From: Spirosoma fluviale
GTDB taxonomy: Bacteria; Bacteroidota; Bacteroidia; Cytophagales; Spirosomataceae
Assembly: GCF_900230225.1 (NCBI RefSeq)
Contig: NZ_OCNH01000001.1
Coordinates: 1,612,001 to 1,676,000, forward strand
Length of the DNA: 64,000 bases
Reading direction: 5' to 3'
In this document: positions 19,601-28,600 of the stretch, one piece after another
Numbering within the stretch: position 1 is the stretch's first letter
Layout: each line of letters opens with the position of its first letter
The notes under the pieces: generated by a model
Told to the model about the DNA's origin: nothing
The model's input: the letters and a program-made list of their open reading frames with translations, nothing else
Databases searched by the model: none
Made by a program: the position numbers and the translations under genes

Positions 19601-22600
19601 TGGCCGAAATCCGTATGCAGGCGCTGACGGAGGCAAAAGCCAAAGTCGATGCGTTGCAGGCAATGTTGGCGAAAGACCCCACCAGTATGCGGATCGAATG
19701 GGAACTGGGTGCGGCAAAGATGGACCTGGATATGGCCCTGGCGAATGCTACCGGCAATGCTAAAAGTTTACCGCCTGCGTTTCGCGAGCAGCTTAACCAG
19801 ATTCAGGCGGAGCTAAACAACATCAACCGGCTGATTGATAAAATTTACGATACGACCGGCGAGACCGAAAAAGACCAGCATGAACTGGGTTCCCTGGCTC
19901 CCGGTCGTAAGTTCAAGGAAGCGCTTAAAAAACTCTCCCGTCAGATGGCGGCCCGGCTGGGCTGGAAGCATGAATACGACGCCAACGGACGTGTGGAGTA
20001 CTCCTGGGTCAATCTGCCACCGGCTGGCGGCTATGGCGGCTTTAAACTTTGGCATCCGTCGTGGAAAATAGGTATCGAAGTTCAGTTTGTGGCCAATAAA
20101 CTCGGCGGCCGTGGTGGTGACTATGGCGATACACTAACTATCGACGATCGGGTACGCTGGCGACTGATTGAACCAGTCGAAAAAAATAGTGTCGGTGAAA
20201 ACCGAATCTATGAACTCAGCGGATCGCCCGCCGTGTTCGGCGATAAGGTTGCCACTGCGGCCAATAACTACCTTTCTTCCTTACCTGACGATGGAACAAG
20301 AGAATCTACCAATACCCTGGATAGCGCGTCTACGGCATCTACGGGATTACAATTCGGATTATTTGAGGGAAATAACGCTGCATCCGCAGGAACTGTTACA
20401 GGATCTGCTGGACGTGGAGGAAAGGTTTCACCGAATCGAACAGGGTCTACTGGGAAAGGGAAGAAGTCTGGCGGAAGCAACGGAAATAGCGCTGGAAACC
20501 TCGGCGGCACCCTCGATGCTGGATCAGGAAGCCCAGCCGATGGAGGAAGCGGAATTTCGGAAGATTCTGGAACTGGTCAAACAGCTCCAGTCGAACTACC
20601 TGCAACCGAATCCAGCAACACCCCAGCCGTAGTTGAAACGGCTCCGGTATTCGTGCCGGCACCCGAAATCAACCTCAACCCAAATCACTTTGTCATCACC
20701 GATGATACAGTCTTGATTCCTCAGGGGCGGGTTGGCAAGATTCGGGCAAACCTGGCGGCTATCAAGCTCATGAAGGAGCTGGTAGAAGCGGGACGCCCGG
20801 CTACGGCTGAAGAAAAAGCGGTGCTCGTTCAGTATACGGGCTGGGGCGGCTTGAAAGCCGTTCTCGATCAGGAAAAGCTGAACCGCTATAAAATGGCGGT
20901 TGAGAACCTTAGCAATATCTCCTACAGTTCCAGCACTTACTGGCTTAAAGTGAAAGGTGAACTGCAAAGCTGGTACGATACCAACGGGAAGTTTGCCGAA
21001 GAAATTTCCGATCTGCTGACCAAAGAGGAGTTTCAGGATGCGGTCAATTCGGTTATCAACGCCCACTATACCGACCGGCCGGTTATCAAGGCCATCTGGA
21101 AGTACGTACAGGCGATGGGCTTCAAAGGCGGCCATACGCTTGAACCGGCAACGGGGGCGGGTCACTTCCTGGGACTCATGCCGGTCGATCTGGTTAAAAA
21201 ATCACAGTGGTGGGGTACCGAACTGGATACGGTTACAGGGAACATTGCCAAGCTGCTGTATCCCGATGCCGATATTCAGGTAAAAGGCTTTGAAGCAGTA
21301 CCGCAAAAATCGCACTTCTACGACCTGGTAATCTCCAACGTGCCGTTTGGTCAGACGGCTCCGTTTGATTCGGCCCATCAGGATTTATCGAAGTTCAACC
21401 TCCACAACTACTTTATCGCTAAATCCATCCGGCTGGCCAAGCCCGGCGGTCTGGTAGCGGTCGTTACCTCGGCCTATACCATGGACTCGACCGATACGAG
21501 CTTCCGGGAGTGGGTGAGCAATAACGGTAACGCGGATCTGGTTGGGGCCATTCGTCTGCCCTCAAATGCATTCCTGGAAAATGCCGGTACTGAAGTGGTT
21601 ACCGATATTCTGTTTTTCCGTAAACGCGACGGCAGCGAAACCGAACCCGGCGAAAGCATGCGTTCGCTTAAACCGCTGTTTGATCAGGAATGGGATACCG
21701 GTCAGCTTGTCAAAGTTAAAATAGATGGGGTCGAACAAAGCGTACCGGACGTTCGGCAGTTAAGCTACCGGGTAAATGAATACTTCGCGCGTAACCCGGA
21801 AAAGATGCTGGGTGAACCCAAGTTCGCATTTGACGCTAAATCAGGAGGACTTTACCGGCCCGATGAAAATACGCTGGAAGCGCCCGAAGGTCAGGATACG
21901 ATGAAGTTGCTCGATGAGCAACTGGACAGCTTACCCAAAAACATCACCGAAACCAAAGGCCTCGACAGCCGGGACGCATCCGGCGGCTATTCGACCAAAC
22001 GCGCTGGTGCGCTGTATCGGAATGCGGCCGGGAAGATTGTCAAATCAGCCGATGGTGTTGAACAGGCGCTGGATCTGAGCTCGACGGTAAAGATTGCCGG
22101 TAAGAAATACACGCTAAAAACCGTTTACGGGGATTACCTCGATCTGAAAGAAGGTGTGCAGCAGCTGCGGGCACTGGAAGCCAAAGCGACCACCGAAGCC
22201 GAAGGAAAAGCGATGACGGAAATGCGTCGTAAACTGCGGCTGGCCTATACGACGTTTGTGGCTAAATACGGAACGCTCAACCGGAATGCCCAACGCATCG
22301 GGTTTCTGGAAGATGCCGACGTGGAATACGCGCAGGTTGCCGGTCTGGAACTGGTGAGCCGTGACCCGGTGACCAATAAATACTCGTTTGCTCCCTCTCA
22401 GATTCTTAACCAGCGGGTACAGTCTCCGCCCAAACTGCCAACCACGGCTGAAAACGTACAGGATGCCTTAACGCTAAGCTTGGCCTATAAAACCAAGATT
22501 GATCTGCCCTGGATGGCGGAGCTGCTAAACCAGCCGGAAAACTCCATACAGGAATCGTTGCTGGTTGATGGGCTGGCGTTTGTCGATCCGGAAACGGGAC

Positions 22601-25600
22601 TGCTCGATGATAAGGAAAACTATCTGTCGGGTAATGTGCGGCACAAGCTGGCTCAGGCGAAAGCAGTGGCCCAGACCGACCAAAGCTACGAACCCAACGT
22701 GGTGGCTTTGGAAGCGGTCATTCCCAAGACAATTCCGATTTCGCTTATCGACTTCCGGATTGGTTCATCGTGGATACCCAGCCAGATATATGAGGACTTC
22801 ATGGCCGCAATCGGCATCAATCAGCCGAAAGTGGCTTACCTGCCCGCTACGCAGTCGTTTTCTATCTCGGGCTGGCCAACGCCACGGGCTGAAACGCTGG
22901 GAACGCCCCGTATCAATGTGGTTGAACTGATTGATAAGGCACTCAACCTAAAGCAGCCGGTGATCATGGACCGCTACAAGGATGAGAACGGCAATAAGAA
23001 GGAGGTCAAGAATATTGCTGATACAGCAGCGGCTCAGGACAAAATGATGGAAGTCATGAACCGGTTTGTCGATTACGTCAAAGATATGCCCTCGCTGGCG
23101 CGTCTGGCAGAATCGGTCTACAACGAGAAGTATAACAGCCTGGTTGCCAAAAAATACATGCAACCGCCGTTTACCTCCTTCCCCGGTGCCAACCCGGCCA
23201 TTCAACTGCGGCAGCACCAAATCAAGGCGGCACAACGGGCATTGGTCGATAGTGTGTTGTTTGCCCACGGGGTCGGTACGGGTAAGACGTTTACGATGAT
23301 CACGGCGGCAATGGAAATGAAGCGGCTCGGTCTGGCCCAAAAGCCAATGATCGTTGTGCAAAACTCCACGTTGGAGAACTTTGCCAATGCCTGGCGCTTC
23401 CTGTATCCGGGTGCCAATATCCTGGTACCAACGGGCAATGATACCGATGCGGAGAACCGCCAACGGTTTCTGCAACGCATGGCCTATAACAACTGGGATG
23501 GTGTCATTATCCCTCAATCGTTTCTGGCCCTGATCCCCGACAATCAGGACCGGGTTGATGCGCTGGTACAAGAACAGATCGATGTGATTCAGAACGCGCT
23601 GAATGATACCGACGAGAAAGAGGAGAGGGCAACGGCTCAAAACCTCAAGGCCCGTCTGAAAGCGCTGGAAAAACAGCGGGATTCGGCGGCTGAGAAAGAA
23701 GCCAAAAAGAAACAGAAGACCGTTGCCGATAAAGCCCGTGAAGCGCTGAAAGTAACCAAGAAGGTAAGCAAGCAGGCTGCCCGACGTACCGATGCGACGA
23801 TGACGTTTGAAGAACTGGGCGTCGATGCGCTGTTCATCGACGAAGCGCACGAATACAAGAAGTTTGGTTTTTACACCAAAATGGGCAACGTCAAAGGTAT
23901 TGATACGGCATCCTCCCAAAAAGCTCTTTCGGCCATGCTGAAAGTGAAGTGGGTTCAGGAGCGTAACAAAGGCCGTAACGTCGTACTGGCAACGGGTACG
24001 CCCATTTCCAATACGATGGCCGAACTCTGGACCATGCTCAAATACGTGGCCCCTCAACTGGTGAAGGACTTCGGCATTGACAACTTCGATGAGTTTGCCG
24101 CCAACTTCGGTTCGGTTGATCCTTCGCTGGAGTTTACGGCAGCGGGTAAGTTCAAGATTGTCGATCGGTTTAAGCGCTATATCAATATGCCGGAACTGAA
24201 TGCGCTCTTTAAACAGAACGTCGATGTGGTGCTGGGCGATGAGGTATTTAAAAAGGGTGACAATACCCTGCCTGAATTGAAAGACGGCAAATTCACCTTC
24301 ATTGAGTTGGATATGTCGCCGGAGCTGAAGAACTACATGGATTATGTGAAGCGGACACTGACGGCCTGGGAAAAACTCGAAGGGGCCGAAAAACGCAAGC
24401 TCAAACATATTCCGCTGGTTATGTTCACGCGTGCCAAACAGGCCGCTATTGATGTACGGCTGGTCGATCCGGCGATGAAAACGGAAAATTCCAAAGTGCA
24501 TGCCGTCGCCAAAGAAGTGCTGCAGCGTTACAAACAAACGGCATCCTACAAAGGAACACAGTTGATCTTCTCCAACTCGATCGCTTCGGCTGAGGCAAAG
24601 GATAAGTACCTGGATGAAGAAATGACGATGATCAATCCGTTGTACGGAAAAGATCAGTTCAACCTCTACGATGCCATTGTCGATGAGCTGGTAAGTGGCG
24701 GTATTCCCAGAGCGGAAATTGCGATTGTTCCGGAAGATGCCAAGAAACGGGAAGCTGTTTTCCTTAAAGTGCGCTCGGGTGAAATTCGGGTGGTACTGGG
24801 CTCGACCGAACGACTCGGCGTAGGGGTCAATATTCAGGACCGGATTCAGGCGGTTCACCACGTCGATGCGCCGGTACGACCGATGGACTTTGAACAGCGG
24901 AACGGCCGGATTCTGCGGCAGGGCAATCTTCATGCGGAATGGGGCTTGCCGGTAGAGATCGTTACCTACGGGGTAAAGAAAACCCTCGATGCAACGGCTT
25001 ATCAGCGATTAGCCTTTAAACAGGAATTCATCAACCAGATTCTAAAAGGAGATTCGACCGAACGGAGTCAGAATGATGAAGCTGACGAAGATGATGCGTC
25101 CTCGATGGGCTTTCAGGAAATGATGGCTTCGCTGTCGGGTTCGCAGTACGTACAACTCCAGCAGCAGCGTAAGTTCGAACTCAACAAGGTCAAAATGGCG
25201 CTCTCCAACTGGGAGCGTGGTCAGATTGAAGCGCGGCAGATGATTGAGAGTGCGGAACGTTCGGTAGCCAAGTATACGGCCCTGATACCTCAACTCGAAC
25301 TCCAGATCGGTGCGGTGCAAAAAGCGTTTCCCGACGGGAAGGTTGAGGTCAATACGATACAGGTTGAAAACGGGGATATCATCGAAGGCGAAAAGGCGAA
25401 AGATGCCCTGGCCGAAGTGATGAGCGGCTTACTGGCTGATGCGGTGCAAAAACTGCCTTCCAGCCGGTTTGTCAAAATCAACGGGTTCGGCGTAAAGATG
25501 GGTTGGACGATTGCCTTTGACCATGATCGGGGCAGGGATGGCGTGTCGATCTATTATGAGAAGGGGGAAAACTTCAAAGGCCTGGCCACTAAAGTTGACG

Positions 25601-28600
25601 GCTTGCTAACGTCGATGCGGGCAGCACTCAAACGCGTTGAGTCGGCTCCCTCCATCGCCCGCTCGAACATGGAAAAGAGTCAGGAAACCATTGAAGCCTT
25701 TACCCAGGAGTTAAAACGTCCGTTTAAGGATACGGCGAAACTGGCGGCTCTGGAAGCCGAAGTAGCGGATCTGGAAGAAAAGATGCAGGCGGAGTTCGAA
25801 GCGGAAAGTGCTGAACTCGAAAACGGTATCGAAGAGGGTGAATTCGATCTGGACAATGATTTGGGCTTCCAGTTGCAGCAACCTTCGCAACCGGCCAACC
25901 CGGCCACGGATGCGCTGGTAAACCGGATTGCACAAGCCTTCCCCAGTACGCAGGTAGTAAGCAATCCGGCGGCTTACGAAAGTGCGCTGATTGAGTCAGG
26001 GGCGTCGGATTTGCTGGGTAATCAACGGCCGCTGGGTTTTGTGTGGAATAACCGGGTATTCTTATCGCCCGATGCAACGGAAAATACGGTGCTGCATGAA
26101 TTCGGTCACATCTGGACCAACATCGTTAAAACGCAAAATCCCGCCTTCTATCAACAGGGTATCGCCCTGGTCGCCAATTCGCCGTATATGGCGCGGGTGA
26201 AAGCTGACTCGTATTATTCGACCCTGAGCGAAGAACAGCAGTTAGATGAAGCGCTGGCCATGGCAATTGGGGATGAGGGCGTAGGCTTTCTGCAACCGGC
26301 GGGACGGATGAGCTTTGGCGAATGGCTGATGAACCTATGGAATCAGTTGAAGCAGGCTTTTGGGCTGGGGACTGACCCGGCGAAGATGACACTGCGTGAT
26401 TTTGTGGGTCAGGTCGTGGGACAAATGACGCCGGGAACGCCTGTGGCTGGGACTAGTTTGGATGGGGCTGCGGCTGATGCGTCACAATCGAGCGTAAATT
26501 CGGTACCGCAATTCCAGCTGCCTACCGGTGTGGTACCGCAAACGATCGCGGAAATGAAGACCGATGCCGAAAGCCGGTTCCAATCCATTCCGGTACTGGC
26601 CATTGGGGCGGGTGTGAATCCTGATCTGTGGGATACGCCTGTTAGAGAGTGGACCAAAGAGGACAAAGCCTACGTTAAAAATATCAAACAGCTAACGGGC
26701 TGGGAATTGAGTGGGCCGGAAACGCTGAAATACACGCGGCCGGGTGATCTGTTCTACCTGGCCGATGGCTCGGCAGTTCGGATGGAAGGTTATCAGCTGA
26801 CGCAAATCCTGCGGGATGGCTTTCAGGCGGCTTACGAAAGTGATACAGGCCGTGGCCGTTTGTTCCGTACCGTTGTCGACCGGATGAAGTCATGGACCAA
26901 CCTGGAAACGTTTCTGGATATGATCGACGACGCGGCCGGTAGTATCGCTGGTCTGATGAAAGACCTTAAACGGACGTCGGCCCGGCGGGCTTCGTATGCG
27001 CAGGTTATTCTGGAACCACTGCGGCAGGATGCCGAAAAGAAACTGGCCGATTTCTCGCTGCGGACGGGTAACAGTCTGGAAACGGTAAAGACCATGACCG
27101 TGACGACCTATGACTACGACGAAACGGGCGCGGTTGTCGACCGGGATGTTGAAATACCGGTAGCGGTGGGAATGGAGCTGGCCTTGCTGGCCGAAACCCA
27201 AATCGAAACCTACGGGCAGGCCTCGCATATCGTTGACGGAATGCCCACGCTTGCCCAGTTGTACCGTACCAATCCGGACGGGTCGCGTACCCGCTGGAAA
27301 AAAGGCGCTGTGTATTATGATCAGGACAACGATACGACGCATTATCTGTTGATGCCGACCCAACAGCTTAACGCCCTGCGTGAACGCTTTGAAACGGGCA
27401 ACGGAGCCTACGAAGGGGAAGCCGACGCGTATACGGCCTTGAAAACCTACTACAACCAGGCCGAAGTGGTGAAGCTGCTCAAGGAAGAAAACGGGTATCT
27501 AAATCCGGATCGTGAGTTTGAAGAGGTTCAGGATTACTACCCGATTCGTACCTACAACAACCAGCAGGATGCCCGGACACAAAGCCGGGGCTTCTCCCGG
27601 ACGCTGGATGAATCGCGCCAACTCATTGCCCGTCAAAATGCGGCTGATGCGGTGCTCGTGCGTGACCCCATTACCACGATGAACGATTACGAAGGTTCGG
27701 TTGTGGATATTCTGGAACATGGCCGGTTGGTGGAAAACCTCAACGCGCTTAAAAACGGAATCGAATCGGATTATACGGGCCCAAAGAAACAGTACCTCAT
27801 CACCACGATTGAGAAACAGCGGGACGTTCTGCAGAATCACCGCAAGAAACGGGCTGAGGCTTATGAGCAACGGGGCTTCGTCCACTGGCTTGAATCGTCG
27901 ATGCGTCGGTATACGCAGTCGGTCTTCTCGCTCAACGTGGGTTTGCCGCTGAAACAAACGGGTACCTACGCTGCGGCTCTTGGTCAGGGTATCATTGCAG
28001 ACGAATTTTTGCACTCGGGTGAAGCGTGTGGCGTACTGACGCAACTGACGGCCGGTGCCTATCGGGACTGGGAAGCTCCCTCTACCGTTATCAACGGAAT
28101 GGAGCATGGCTACCGGGGCAGTCTTTCTGGGATGGATACGCAGGAGCGGCCGTTGATGGAAGAAATATTTGGGGTAGGCATGACCGATGAGCTGACCAAA
28201 TCCCGGCAGATACAGCGTTTCGCTACCATCCTCGACCGGATGACGCACTCCCAGACATTGTTTACCGGCGATGTGGAGTGGAGTGATTTGGGACTCAACA
28301 GCCGGACGCTGACCAACGGCCAAAAGGCCTTGCGGCAATTCGACGAGTGGAATACCGAATACGGGCTGGCGGCCATGAAGCGGGCTGACCGGGCTGTAAT
28401 TCTGGCCTACTATACGGCGGCTAAATTACAGGCGAATAGCGAAGGCCTGGCCGAAGGGAGTGACCAGTACTGGGACCGGGTTGCTGATCTGACCGAACGG
28501 ACGCTGTATGCCACCAACCAGATGTCGAATCTGGCCGAACAAACGCCGATGCAAACCTCAACGGATTTCGTGGCCAAGATTCTGGGGCTGTATTCGGGCC

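Noticed and set aside
22948..24933. Open frame of 661 codons on the minus strand inside the giant gene
   Set aside because: It is fully antisense to the helicase region, which has clear motifs; the product is rich in H/R/F as expected from complementing biased codons.
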